Shown: positions 25,087-33,970, numbered from the stretch's first letter. The stretch is 64,000 nt of DNA from Burkholderia sp. WSM2232 (GCF_000472545.1 NZ_AWZV01000003.1:6608-70607); one strand, 5' to 3'. Notes: generated from the sequence alone by a model not told the origin. A program made the numbers and translations.

Positions 25087-25783
25087 AGCGGTGGCCACAC
25101 CTTTGACGTTGTCGTTGCAGCCTATCGGCGCAAGCGCGAGCTTGCGCGATCAGGCTTATGCCATGCTGCGCCAGGCTATCGCAGACGCGGACATTTACCA
25201 GACGCGCGAAGAAATCCGTCTGGACGAGCGCGTGCTGAGCGAGACGCTTGGCGTAAGCCGCACGCCTGTACGCGAGGCGATGACGCTGCTTGAGCAGGAG
25301 GGCTTTCTGCGCATGGTGCCGCGCCGCGGCATCTACATCGTGCGCAAGAGCAAACGCGAAATCGTCGAAATGATTCACATGTGGGCCGCGCTGGAAAGTA
25401 TGGCCGCCCGGCTCGCCACGCAGCGCGCTACAGACGAGGAAATCGCCCGTCTGCGGCATATGTTCGACAATTTCCGCGACGCCACCCCTGCTGAGCACAT
25501 CGCCGAGTATTCCGACGCGAACATCGCGTTTCATCAGGCTATCGTCGAACTGGCGAAGTCCCAGATCATTCTGGACACCATCAAGAACATCTTTATCCAC
25601 GTGCGGGCCATCAGGCGCATGACGATCTCGCAAAGCGATCGCGCGTCGCGCTCGATTGTCGACCATCTGCGCATTATCGAGGCGCTCGAGAAGCGCGATA
25701 CCGAACTTGCGGAGCGGCTCACGCGCCAGCATTCACTGGATCTGGCGGCCTTCGTGGAGAAAAACTGCGATTTCCTGGATTGA
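25064..25783 (+). CDS. GntR family regulator, FadR/FCD subfamily
   Basis: This encodes 239 residues from ATG 25064, with GAGG at 25054-25057. The N-terminal winged helix (ETLGVSRTPVREAMTLLEQEG and the wing VPRRGIYIV) is followed by an all-helical FCD ligand domain with metal-ligand residues Asp/His (DANIAFHQAIV) and further His residues. FCD regulators bind small organic acids or acyl-CoA derivatives and usually repress catabolic operons. The downstream operon promoter carries two copies of a 16-mer also found ahead of this gene, so it is the obvious candidate regulator of the lyase-Frc operon. It ends at a strong terminator. Confidence 0.88.
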   Translation: MSSELQTEAVATPLTLSLQPIGASASLRDQAYAMLRQAIADADIYQTREEIRLDERVLSETLGVSRTPVREAMTLLEQEGFLRMVPRRGIYIVRKSKREIVEMIHMWAALESMAARLATQRATDEEIARLRHMFDNFRDATPAEHIAEYSDANIAFHQAIVELAKSQIILDTIKNIFIHVRAIRRMTISQSDRASRSIVDHLRIIEALEKRDTELAERLTRQHSLDLAAFVEKNCDFLD

Positions 25784-25844
25784 CCGCTGAGTAGGGCGGG
25801 CCGCCGGTTCAGGCGCGCACCGCATCGGAGAAGGACGCAGGCGA

Positions 25845-25878
25845 AAGCCCGCGGTGTTCACGCACCGCGGGCTTTTTT
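25845..25878 (+). terminator. Rho-independent terminator of the GntR gene
   Basis: AAGCCCGCGGTG (25845-25856), a six-base loop and CACCGCGGGCTT (25863-25874) form a 12-bp stem running into six T. Confidence 0.9.
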
Positions 25879-25931
25879 ATTCGTGCCGCCGCCGCTCAGG
25901 GAAACACCGTGCTTGACGCCGTCTGAAATGT

Positions 25932-25947
25932 GGTATGTGATATATCA
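25932..25947 (+). promoter_or_regulatory. Operator-like site 2
   Basis: GGTATGTGATATATCA is the exact reverse complement of the site at 26095-26110. The two copies face each other across about 150 bases upstream of the operon, an arrangement that would suit looping or cooperative binding by a dimeric GntR regulator. Confidence 0.65.
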
Positions 25948-26094
25948 ACAGTGAGCGTTTAGGGACTGCGCTCAGTGTTTTCCCTTGCGGCCGGAATCAG
26001 TCAGCTTCCAAGAATCACCGTCTTGCCCGTCCGCCAAGGGTTGCAGCGCAAACAGCACGCTTGGCCCTTCCGCGAAATCGTCCTTGCCTGAAAC

Positions 26095-26118
26095 TGATAT
26101 ATCACATACCGTATGTGA
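26095..26118 (-). promoter_or_regulatory. Operator-like site 3 with a perfect palindrome
   Basis: TGATATATCACATACC is the exact 16-mer. Its right half also belongs to a perfect palindrome, TCACATAC-C-GTATGTGA (26102-26118), with 8-bp arms around one base, the size typical for FCD-type GntR operators. Confidence 0.7.
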
Positions 26119-26283
26119 ACAGAGCCGGCAGCGTGGTCTGGGAATGTGTTCAAACAATCGACAAGCAGCAGATTCTTGGGACGCGGGGTAAGCGCACGAG
26201 CGCGAACTCCCATCAATGCTTAAGCATGGAACCGGCGTAACGGCTGAAGCGCCCGCGCCGGTCGACATACACAGGAGACGACC

Positions 26284-28047
26284 ATGTCCGCAGTTGTTTC
26301 ATCCCTGAACCCGGTTACGGGCAGCACCACGGCGGAAGACACGCTCAAGCAGAAGACGCGCAACGCCGGCGTCGTTTCCGGCGGCCACCTGGTCGCGAAG
26401 GCGCTGAAGAACGAAGGCGTCGATACGATCTTCACGCTATGCGGCGGACACATCATCGACATCTACGATGGTTGCGTGGACGAAGGGATTCGCATTATCG
26501 ACGTGCGCCACGAGCAGGTCGCGGCGCACGCAGCCGACGGCTATGCACGCCAAACGGGCAAGCTCGGCTGCGTGGTGACGACGGCCGGCCCCGGCTGCAC
26601 GAACGCGGTGACCGGCATTGCGACGGCGTTCCGCTCGGAAAGTCCGGTACTGCATATCGGCGGCCAAGGCGCGCTCACGCAGCACAAGATGGGTTCGCTG
26701 CAAGACCTGCCGCACGTCGACATGATGGCGCCCATCACCAAGTTCGCCGCAAGCGTGTCGAGCACGGAGCGCGTGGCGGACATGATCTCTATGGCCGCGC
26801 GCGAGTGTTTCAACGGCGCGCCGGGTCCGGCCTACCTGGAAATTCCGCGTGACGTGCTGGACCGCGAAGTGGAACTGACGCGTGCGGTCGTGCCGCAGCC
26901 GGGCCACTATCGCGCGTCGACCAGGTCGATTGGCGACCCGCGCGACATTGAGAAGCTTGCCGACATTCTCGTGAACTCCGAGCGTCCCGCGATTCTGTAC
27001 GGGCAGCAGGTGTGGACCGCACGCGGCCATGAAGAAGCGATCGCGCTGCTGCGCGGACTCGACATTCCGGGCTACTTCAACGGCGCGAGCCGCGGCCTGC
27101 TGCCGCCGGGCGACCCGCATCACTTCGACCGCACGCGCTCGCAGGCTTTCGCCAATGCGGACGTGCTGATCGTAGTGGGTACGCCGTTCGATTTCCGCAT
27201 GGGCTACGGCAAGCGCATCAGCAAGGAACTGACGCTCGTGCAGATCGACATGGACTACCGCACGGTCGGCAAAAACCGCGATATCGACCTCGGTCTGGTC
27301 GGCGATCCAGGCGCGATTCTCGCGGCTGTGCTGCAAGCCGCGAGTGGTCGCCTGAAAGACGACAAGCGCCAGGCGCGCCGCAAATGGATGGCGCAGCTTC
27401 AGGACGCCGAAGCAACCGCGACTGAAAAACTGATGCCGCTTTTCAAGTCGAACAACACGCCGATTCACCCGTACCGCGTCGCCTACGAGCTCAACGAGTT
27501 CCTCTCCGACGACACGATCTATATCGGTGACGGCGGCGACGTGGTGACGATTTCCGCACAAGCCGTGCGCCCGCGTCGCCCGGGGCAGTGGATGGACCCA
27601 GGCGCGCTCGGCTCGCTCGGCGTCGGCACGGGCTTCGCGCTTGCCGCCAAGGTCGCGCACCCGCACAAGGAAGTGCTCTGCTACTACGGCGACGGCTCGT
27701 TCGGCATGACCGCGTTCGACATGGAGACGGCCAACCGTTTCGGCGCGCCGTACCTCGCGGTGATCGGCAATAACTCTGCGATGAACCAGATCCGCTACGG
27801 CCAACTCGCCAAATACGGCGACGAGCGCGGCAACGTCGGCAATCTGCTGAGCGACGTGCCGTTCAGCAAGTTTGCCGAAATGCTGGGCGGTTACGGCGAG
27901 GAAGTGCGCGACCCCGCGCAGATCGCGAGCGCATTGCAGCGTGCGCGCGAAGCGATTCATCGGACCGGGCGCTCTGCGGTCGTCAACATCTGGGTCGATC
28001 CGCGCGAATATGCGCCGGGCACCAAGAATCAGACCATGTACAAGTAA
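26284..28047 (+). CDS. ThDP-dependent lyase of HACL2/ILVBL (acetolactate synthase-like) type; candidate oxalyl-CoA or 2-hydroxyacyl-CoA lyase
   Basis: This encodes 587 residues from ATG 26284, with GGAGACGACC upstream. Three-domain ThDP enzyme: catalytic Glu77 in DVRHEQVAAHAADGYAR, ThDP/Mg motif with Asp470 (YGDGS) and Asn496-Asn497. The N-terminal FTLCGGHIIDIYDGC resembles the FTL-x-GGHI segment of 2-hydroxyacyl-CoA lyase 2 (ILVBL) rather than the GIPITNLA segment of canonical oxalyl-CoA decarboxylase. The gene is followed 24 bases later by formyl-CoA transferase, so I infer it cleaves a 2-hydroxyacyl-CoA or oxalyl-CoA to formyl-CoA. It could instead be a carboligase using a small 2-oxoacid. 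No N-terminal targeting signal was seen; cytosolic. Confidence 0.75.
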   Translation: MSAVVSSLNPVTGSTTAEDTLKQKTRNAGVVSGGHLVAKALKNEGVDTIFTLCGGHIIDIYDGCVDEGIRIIDVRHEQVAAHAADGYARQTGKLGCVVTTAGPGCTNAVTGIATAFRSESPVLHIGGQGALTQHKMGSLQDLPHVDMMAPITKFAASVSSTERVADMISMAARECFNGAPGPAYLEIPRDVLDREVELTRAVVPQPGHYRASTRSIGDPRDIEKLADILVNSERPAILYGQQVWTARGHEEAIALLRGLDIPGYFNGASRGLLPPGDPHHFDRTRSQAFANADVLIVVGTPFDFRMGYGKRISKELTLVQIDMDYRTVGKNRDIDLGLVGDPGAILAAVLQAASGRLKDDKRQARRKWMAQLQDAEATATEKLMPLFKSNNTPIHPYRVAYELNEFLSDDTIYIGDGGDVVTISAQAVRPRRPGQWMDPGALGSLGVGTGFALAAKVAHPHKEVLCYYGDGSFGMTAFDMETANRFGAPYLAVIGNNSAMNQIRYGQLAKYGDERGNVGNLLSDVPFSKFAEMLGGYGEEVRDPAQIASALQRAREAIHRTGRSAVVNIWVDPREYAPGTKNQTMYK

Positions 28048-28071
28048 TACGGATACCTTAGGAGACACGAC

Positions 28072-29319
28072 ATGGGCAAAGCACTCGACGGCGTGCGCAT
28101 TCTCGATTTCACGCATGTGCAATCGGGCCCGACCTGCACGCAATTGCTGGCGTGGTTCGGCGCGGACGTGATCAAGGTGGAGCGGGCCGGCGCCGGCGAC
28201 ATCACGCGCGAGCAACTGCGCGACATTCCCGACGTGGACAGCTTGTACTTCACGATGCTCAACCATAACAAGCGTTCGGTCACGATCGACACCAAGCACC
28301 CGGAAGGCAAGCAGGTGCTCGAGGCGCTGATCCAGAAATGCGACGTGCTGGTCGAGAACTTCGCGCCGGGCGCGCTGGATCGCATGGGCTTCACGTGGGA
28401 GCGCATCCAGGAGCTGAATCCGCGCATGATCGTTGCGTCGGTCAAAGGCTTTGGCCCGGGTCCCTACGAGGACTGCAAGGTCTACGAGAACGTCGCGCAA
28501 TGCGCGGGCGGCGCGGCCTCGACGACGGGCTTCGACGACGGCCCCCCGGTCGTGTCCGGCGCGCAGATCGGCGACAGCGGCACCGGCCTGCATCTGGCGC
28601 TTGGCATTGTCACCGCGCTGTATCAGCGCACGCAAACGGGCCGCGGCCAGCGCGTGCTCGCCGCGATGCAGGACGGCGTGCTCAATCTGTGCCGCGTGAA
28701 GCTGCGCGATCAGCAGCGGCTGGAACGCACCGGCGTGATGAAGGAGTATCCGCAATACCCGAATGGCAAGTTCGGCGAAGCGGTGCCGCGCGCGGGCAAT
28801 GCATCGGGCGGCGGGCAGCCGGGCTGGATTCTCAAATGCAAGGGCTGGGAGACCGATCCGAACGCCTACATCTACTTCATCACGCAGGCGCCGGTGTGGG
28901 CCAAGATCTGCAACGTGATCGGCAAGGAGGAGTGGGCCACTGACCCCGACTACGCGACGCCCGTCGCGCGTCTGCCGCGCCTGAAGGAGATTTTCGCGGA
29001 AATCGAACGCTGGACGATGACCAAGACCAAGTTCGAGGCCATGCAGATTCTCAACAAGTACGACATTCCCTGCGGGCCGATTCTCTCGATGAAGGAGATT
29101 GCCGAAGAACCCTCGCTGCGCAAGACCGGCACGATTGTCGAAGTCGATCATCCGACGCGCGGGAAGTATCTGACAGTTGGCAATCCTATCAAACTGTCCG
29201 ACAGTCCAACGGAAGTCAGGCGCTCGCCGCTGCTTGGCGAACATACCGACGAAGTCATGGCGGAACTGGGTTACTCGCCCGAGCAGATCAGTGCATTGCG
29301 TACCGCCGGCGCCATTTAG
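28072..29319 (+). CDS. frc: Formyl-CoA:oxalate CoA-transferase-like class III CoA-transferase
   Basis: This encodes 415 residues from ATG 28072, with AGGAGACA upstream. It closely follows the Oxalobacter Frc sequence from the start ([16 protein letters not shown]) through [16 protein letters not shown] to the C-terminus ([12 protein letters not shown]). The catalytic Asp falls at residue 168 ([10 protein letters not shown]), and the glycine-rich lid reads [11 protein letters not shown] near 243-252. The enzyme moves CoA from formyl-CoA to oxalate, giving formate and oxalyl-CoA. It is about 13 residues shorter than the Oxalobacter enzyme, in the segment before the lid. Its place between a ThDP lyase and an acyl-CoA synthetase supports a CoA-dependent oxalate or hydroxyacid route. 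Related acceptors such as succinyl-CoA cannot be excluded. Confidence 0.85.
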   Translation: MGKALDGVRILDFTHVQSGPTCTQLLAWFGADVIKVERAGAGDITREQLRDIPDVDSLYFTMLNHNKRSVTIDTKHPEGKQVLEALIQKCDVLVENFAPGALDRMGFTWERIQELNPRMIVASVKGFGPGPYEDCKVYENVAQCAGGAASTTGFDDGPPVVSGAQIGDSGTGLHLALGIVTALYQRTQTGRGQRVLAAMQDGVLNLCRVKLRDQQRLERTGVMKEYPQYPNGKFGEAVPRAGNASGGGQPGWILKCKGWETDPNAYIYFITQAPVWAKICNVIGKEEWATDPDYATPVARLPRLKEIFAEIERWTMTKTKFEAMQILNKYDIPCGPILSMKEIAEEPSLRKTGTIVEVDHPTRGKYLTVGNPIKLSDSPTEVRRSPLLGEHTDEVMAELGYSPEQISALRTAGAI

Positions 29320-29429
29320 GCGCGCGCAAACCACAGACCAACCGTAGTGCAAGGCCGCCCGCCGCTTGCCATTCTGGCAGGCGCGGTGCCGGGCGGCGCC
29401 TTTCGAACCCGCATTGGAGACGGCAGGAC

Positions 29430-31625
29430 ATGGCATACGAAGACACGCTCTCATTGAAGGAACGCGGCACCGCTCATACGCCGGACGACCGCGTTCAGGT
29501 CGCCAATAAGGACGTCGTGCGGCACATTCTCGATCACGCCAAAGCGGAAGGCCGCAACTCGCTGACTGCGCCCGAAGGCAAGCTGGTATGCGATGTCTAC
29601 GGCATCGCAGTGCCGAAAGAAGCGCTTGCGACGACCGCCGCAGAAGCCGCGCAATTCGCGACGGAGATCGGCTTTCCGGTGGTGCTGAAGATCGTTTCGC
29701 CGGAAATCCTTCACAAGACCGAAGCGGGCGGCGTGCTCGTCGGCGTGAAGAACGCCGCGGACGTAGCGGAAGGATTCGCCACGATCATGGACAACGCGAA
29801 GCGCTATAACGCGCAGGCCAACCTGCTCGGCGTGCAGGTGCAGCAGATGATCGGCGGCGGTCAGGAAGTGATTGTCGGCGCGGTGACGGACCCGTCGTTC
29901 GGCAAGCTGGTGGCATTCGGTCTTGGCGGTGTGCTTGTCGAAGTGCTCAAGGACATCACGTTCCGCCTTGCCCCGGCCACGCGCGACGATGCCCGCTCGA
30001 TGCTAGACGGCATTGCGGCTGCCGACATGCTCAAGGGCGTGCGCGGCGGCGAACCGGTCGACCGCGAGGCGCTTGCCGGTTTGATCGAAAACGTGTCGCG
30101 GCTCGTTTCGGACTTCCCGGAAATCTCCGAGATGGACCTGAACCCCGTCTTTGCCAGCAAGCGCGGCGCGATTGCCGCCGACGTGCGCATCGTGCTGGAC
30201 TTCTCGCCGCCGGTGGAGCGCTATCGTCCGAGTCAGGAAGACATCGTGCGGCAAATGAACCGCATCATGAAGCCGGACCGCGTCGCGGTGATCGGTGCGT
30301 CGGCGGAAGACGGCAAGATCGGCAACTCGGTGATGAAGAACCTGATCAACGGCGGCTATCAGGGCGAGATCTATCCGATCCACCCCAAGGCCGACGAGAT
30401 CATGGGTCACAAGGCCTACAAGAGCGTGCTGGACGTGCCGGGCGAGATCGACGTTGCCGTGTTTGCGATTCCTGCCAAGTTCGTTGCCGGCGCATTGACG
30501 GAAGTGGGCAAGAAGCATATTCCCGGCGCGGTGCTGATTCCATCGGGCTTTGCCGAAACGGGCAATGTAGAAGGACAGCAGGAAATCGTGGCCATTGCGC
30601 GCGAATACGACATCCGCCTGATGGGGCCGAACATCTACGGCTTCTACTACACGCCGAAGAATCTTTGTGCAACGTTTTGCACACCGTACGATGTGCAGGG
30701 TAAGGCGGCGTTGTCGTCGCAATCAGGCGGTATCGGCATGGCGATCATCGGCTTCTCGCGTTCCGCGAAGATGGGTGTGTCCGCTATCGTCGGCCTTGGC
30801 AACAAGTCCGACATCGACGAAGACGATTTGCTGACCTTCTTCGAGCAGGACGACAACACGGACATCATCGCGCAGCATTGCGAAGACCTGAAAGATGGCC
30901 GTGCCTTTGCGGAAGCGGCGGCGCGCGTGTCGAAGAAGAAACCCGTGGTGGTGCTGAAGGCTGGCCGCACGAGCCTCGGCGCGCGCGCGGCGAGTTCGCA
31001 CACGGGCGCGCTCGCCGGCAACGATCGCATTTACGAAGACGTGTTCAGGCAATGCGGCGTGATTCGCGCCCGCTCGCTGCGCGATCTGCTCGAGTTCGCG
31101 CGCGGCATTCCCAAGCTGCCGACGCCGAAGGGCGAGAACGTGGTGATCATTACCGGCGCGGGTGGCTCCGGCGTGCTGTTGTCGGATGCTTGCGTTGACA
31201 ACCGCCTGTCGCTGATGACCATGCCCGCCGATCTCGACGCGGCCTTCCGCAAGTTCATTCCGCCGTTCGGCGCAGCGGGCAATCCCGTCGACATTACCGG
31301 TGGCGAGCCGCCCTCGACGTATCAGAACACGATCCGTCTCGGTCTCGAGGACCCGCGCATTCACGCGATCATTCTCGGCTACTGGCACACCATCATCACG
31401 CCGCCGATGGTATTCGCGCGTCTTGTCGTCGAAGTCAAGGAAGAGATGAAGGCGCGTGGCATCGAAAAGCCGATTGTCGCGTCGCTCGCGGGCGACGTTC
31501 AGGTCGAAGAGGCGGCCGAGTACCTGTACGCGCATGGCGTGCCTGCGTACGCGTATTCGACGGAAATTCCGGTCGCGGTGCTCGGTGCGAAGTATCAGTG
31601 GGCACGCGGCGCGGGCCTCATCTAA
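29430..31625 (+). CDS. NDP-forming acyl-CoA synthetase (acetate--CoA ligase family), ATP-grasp-first order
   Basis: The 731-residue protein from ATG 29430 (GGAGACGGCAGGA upstream) fuses two halves. An ATP-grasp domain covers about residues 25-250, with SPEILHKTEAGGV. The CoA-binding Rossmann domain is at about 275-370 (VAVIGASAEDGKIGNSV), followed by succinyl-CoA-ligase-like domains with phospho-accepting His524 in SSHTGALAGND. This order is the reverse of the common Pat/archaeal ACD order, where the CoA-binding part comes first. Such enzymes make acyl-CoA from a carboxylate and ATP, or run backward to make ATP. In this operon it would activate the substrate acid or recycle CoA esters made by Frc and the lyase. 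Confidence 0.85.
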   Translation: MAYEDTLSLKERGTAHTPDDRVQVANKDVVRHILDHAKAEGRNSLTAPEGKLVCDVYGIAVPKEALATTAAEAAQFATEIGFPVVLKIVSPEILHKTEAGGVLVGVKNAADVAEGFATIMDNAKRYNAQANLLGVQVQQMIGGGQEVIVGAVTDPSFGKLVAFGLGGVLVEVLKDITFRLAPATRDDARSMLDGIAAADMLKGVRGGEPVDREALAGLIENVSRLVSDFPEISEMDLNPVFASKRGAIAADVRIVLDFSPPVERYRPSQEDIVRQMNRIMKPDRVAVIGASAEDGKIGNSVMKNLINGGYQGEIYPIHPKADEIMGHKAYKSVLDVPGEIDVAVFAIPAKFVAGALTEVGKKHIPGAVLIPSGFAETGNVEGQQEIVAIAREYDIRLMGPNIYGFYYTPKNLCATFCTPYDVQGKAALSSQSGGIGMAIIGFSRSAKMGVSAIVGLGNKSDIDEDDLLTFFEQDDNTDIIAQHCEDLKDGRAFAEAAARVSKKKPVVVLKAGRTSLGARAASSHTGALAGNDRIYEDVFRQCGVIRARSLRDLLEFARGIPKLPTPKGENVVIITGAGGSGVLLSDACVDNRLSLMTMPADLDAAFRKFIPPFGAAGNPVDITGGEPPSTYQNTIRLGLEDPRIHAIILGYWHTIITPPMVFARLVVEVKEEMKARGIEKPIVASLAGDVQVEEAAEYLYAHGVPAYAYSTEIPVAVLGAKYQWARGAGLI

Positions 31626-31756
31626 CGCCTCAAACGGAAGGCGGCACGGTTTTCTTCGCGCGTATTGATTGCAATGGCGATGCTGTAGCACCAGCAATTT
31701 TGCATCGCCAATTGCGAGCCGCAGAGGACCGTGCCGAAGCGCTCAAGGAGCGGCGT

Positions 31757-32560
31757 ATGGATACGTGGATGCGTTTCATGTCCAACGACGGCGGCGTGGT
31801 GTTCGGCCGCGTCGAAGGGGCTTATCTGCACGAGTATGAAAGCCTGGATCAGCCAGTGCCGACTGGCGCGGTGTTGTCCACGCGTGCGCTTACGCCGCTC
31901 GCACCTTGTGCGCCTGGCAAGATCGTCGCGCTCTGGAACAACTTTCACGCGCTGGCCGCAAAGCTCGACAAGCCGGTGCCGACACATCCGCTCTTTCTCC
32001 TGAAACCGGCAGGTTCGGTGATCGGCTCAGGCGAAGCGATACGGCGCCCCGCGAGCTACGCAGGCAAGATTGTCTATGAGGGTGAACTCGGCATCGTGAT
32101 TGGCCGGGGTTGCCGCGATGCAAGCGTCGAAGAAGCTGCCGACGCGATCTTCGGTTACACACTCGTCAACGACGTAACCGCGGCGGATCTGCTCAACGAG
32201 AATCCGCACTTTCCGCAATGGTGCCGCGCAAAGGGTTTCGATACGTTCTGTTGCATCGGACCGGCGATCGTCTCCGGATTCGATTGGCAAAGCGCGCATC
32301 TCGTGACCGTGCTTGACGGCGTCGAGCGGCAAAACTATCCGCTCTCGGACATGGTGTTTTCGCCGGCCGAGCAGGTGAGCCTCATCTCGCAGGACCTCAC
32401 GCTGGAACCCGGCGATGTGATCGCATGCGGCACGTCAGTGGGCGTCGGGTCGATCAAGGACGGCGCAACAGTGTCGGTCTCCATCGAGGGAATCGGCACG
32501 CTGAGCAACACGTTGAGTGCCGCGCTAGCGGTTGCAGCCGAAGCGCCGGGACCCGTTTGA
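31757..32560 (+). CDS. Fumarylacetoacetate hydrolase (FAH) family protein
   Basis: This encodes 267 residues from ATG 31757, with AAGGAG six bases upstream; the longer open frame adds 53 residues that look non-coding. The FAH fold is shown by the conserved metal-binding Glu/Asp set in IVYEGELGIVIGRGCRD and NDVTAADLL, and by the end motif LEPGDVIACGTSVGVGS. Members cleave C-C bonds in acylpyruvates, decarboxylate oxaloacetate, or hydrate and isomerise dienoic acids. In this operon an acylpyruvase or oxaloacetate-decarboxylase-like step on a dicarboxylate is a reasonable guess, not shown by sequence. Confidence 0.85.
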   Translation: MDTWMRFMSNDGGVVFGRVEGAYLHEYESLDQPVPTGAVLSTRALTPLAPCAPGKIVALWNNFHALAAKLDKPVPTHPLFLLKPAGSVIGSGEAIRRPASYAGKIVYEGELGIVIGRGCRDASVEEAADAIFGYTLVNDVTAADLLNENPHFPQWCRAKGFDTFCCIGPAIVSGFDWQSAHLVTVLDGVERQNYPLSDMVFSPAEQVSLISQDLTLEPGDVIACGTSVGVGSIKDGATVSVSIEGIGTLSNTLSAALAVAAEAPGPV

Positions 32561-32621
32561 ACGGTGGCCGGCTCGCGAGCCACAAGCTCGCGCGGACGCC
32601 ACAACACGGAAAGGAGTACGC

Positions 32622-33542
32622 GTGCCGCAAGCGTCTGGAAGTGCCGTGTGGCTGGGAGCATTCGTCGCGTTGAGCGCGGCATGTGCCGCGTTGCTGGCCT
32701 GCGCGCTGGGTTCCGTGTTTGCCGCGCAGGGGCAACGGCCGCTGTGGCCGCGCTCGGGTGCCGCGCGGCGCGAGCGCCCCTCCTGGCACGCCGCGGCGCT
32801 CGCGGCTGGGCTTGCCGGCGTACTCGCGACGGGCCTGGGGGCCAGCGAAAGCCTTGTCTTCGCGACGGTGGCCGGTGCCGCTGCTGGTGCCTTGCTCGTG
32901 CGCCGGCGCAATTTCACGCGACAGGCCGCGCTCGTTGCGCTGCTGGCGAGCGGCATGGGTTTATCGATCGTAGCGGTGGGCGTGGCGCGCTATGTGTCGC
33001 CGGGCAATCAGGCGAATCTCGCGATGTTTGAACGAATCGAGCTCTACGCCGCGGTTTTCGTCGGTGCGTTGATGTTCGCGACCTCGGCGGTCGCCTTCTG
33101 CAAACTGCGTGGCCTGTTGCCGCTGCGCGTGACGGCACGCTGCGGACACGACGCGGTCAATGTACTCGCGCTGCTGTTATGCGTGTGGTTGGGCTATGGC
33201 TTTGTTACCGAAGCGGCGCAGCCGTTCGGGCTCGCCGCCTTGCTCGGGATGAGTGCGCTCGCGTCGTCGATAGGCGTGCATGTGATGCTGAGCCGCGCCT
33301 ATTCGAGGGCACATAAAAGACGGCCGCGGCATTCGCACGGCACGAACCGCGGAGCGGCAGGCGGCATGGCAATAGCCTGGCGAGACGACGAAACCCGGAG
33401 CGCGACTGTGCCCGGCATGGTGCGCGCGGCAGCATACCGTCACGGCCCGCGCTGGCATAACAAGGGGATCAGGCAACGGAGCATTTGCGTATGCGCGCCG
33501 CGTCGCCTTTCCAATCGTGCAGCTGTGGGCCGGCATCCATGA
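32622..33542 (+). pseudogene. PntB-like membrane domain, truncated (NAD(P) transhydrogenase beta remnant)
   Basis: GTG 32622 with AAGGAG six bases before it opens a 306-codon frame. Residues of about 85-190 (ALVALLASGMGLSIVAVGVA, then FERIELYAAVFVGALMFATS and VAFCKLRGLLPL) match the membrane part of PntB, the proton-translocating beta subunit of NAD(P) transhydrogenase. The rest of the PntB membrane segment and the whole NADP-binding domain (about 200 residues) are missing. The frame ends in basic, low-complexity sequence with no homology. No pntA lies nearby. The good ribosome site and maintained frame leave open a repurposed membrane protein rather than a dead gene. Confidence 0.55.
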
Positions 33543-33664
33543 AGCCAGACATGAAGCAAGACCCGACCATCAGCGCGCGCCGCGCGCCGGCCTGTCGTGC
33601 CGCACGGAGAGAAACGGCAGCGGCCGCTCGCAGGAGAGGCGGGAACATGTTCCCGCCGCGCCGC

Positions 33665-33970
33665 TCACTCGCCCAACGCGGCGAACTCGCTGAAGTACTG
33701 TGCCTTCTTCTGCAGAATCAGCTGGGCGAGGAAGTTCGGGTCGTAAGCGCGATGAAGATGCGCGTGGAACCGCTCGATGTAAGCGGTGATGCGGGCAGAC
33801 TCGCTATTGAACTCGCTGAGGACGTCGAGCGTCGCGTGGTCCCAGCGAAAGCGCAGGCCAAGATCGCTGAACGCCGCGTTATAGGCGCTCAGGTGCGGAT
33901 CGTTGGAATGGTCGGCGCCAACGCGTGCCGTGCGCGCGCTGACATGAGTCGCAACCGAAGCGTGGTTCAT
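33665..33970 (-). CDS. Conserved-looking hypothetical protein
   Basis: 101 residues from ATG 33970, with an excellent AGGAGG eight bases upstream. The sequence (DLGLRFRWDHATLDVLSEFN, ITAYIERFHAHLHRAYDPNF) is predicted mostly helical, soluble, with several His and aromatic residues and no signal. I do not recognise the family. It lies downstream of the LysR gene on the same strand, 96 bases away, so it may be co-transcribed with it. Confidence 0.65.
   Translation of the reverse strand: MNHASVATHVSARTARVGADHSNDPHLSAYNAAFSDLGLRFRWDHATLDVLSEFNSESARITAYIERFHAHLHRAYDPNFLAQLILQKKAQYFSEFAALGE

Larger units (their letters stand above)
25784..26283. other. Control region of the lyase-Frc operon
   Basis: 500 bases holding the GntR terminator (25845-25878), two copies of the 16-bp operator motif 148 bases apart in opposite orientation, and the leader of the operon, with GGAGACGACC just before ATG 26284. 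Frames on either strand in this stretch show no protein family. Confidence 0.55.

Noticed and set aside
26284..28047. Annotation as canonical oxalyl-CoA decarboxylase (oxc).
   Set aside because: Context favours oxalyl-CoA, but the N-terminal and active-site segments resemble HACL2/ILVBL and acetolactate synthase more closely. I kept the function open.
26437..29454. A 1005-codon open frame on the minus strand opposite the lyase and Frc genes.
   Set aside because: Composition (Arg, His, Ala rich) is typical of antisense frames in GC-rich DNA, it shows no domain, and both opposite genes have complete family motifs.
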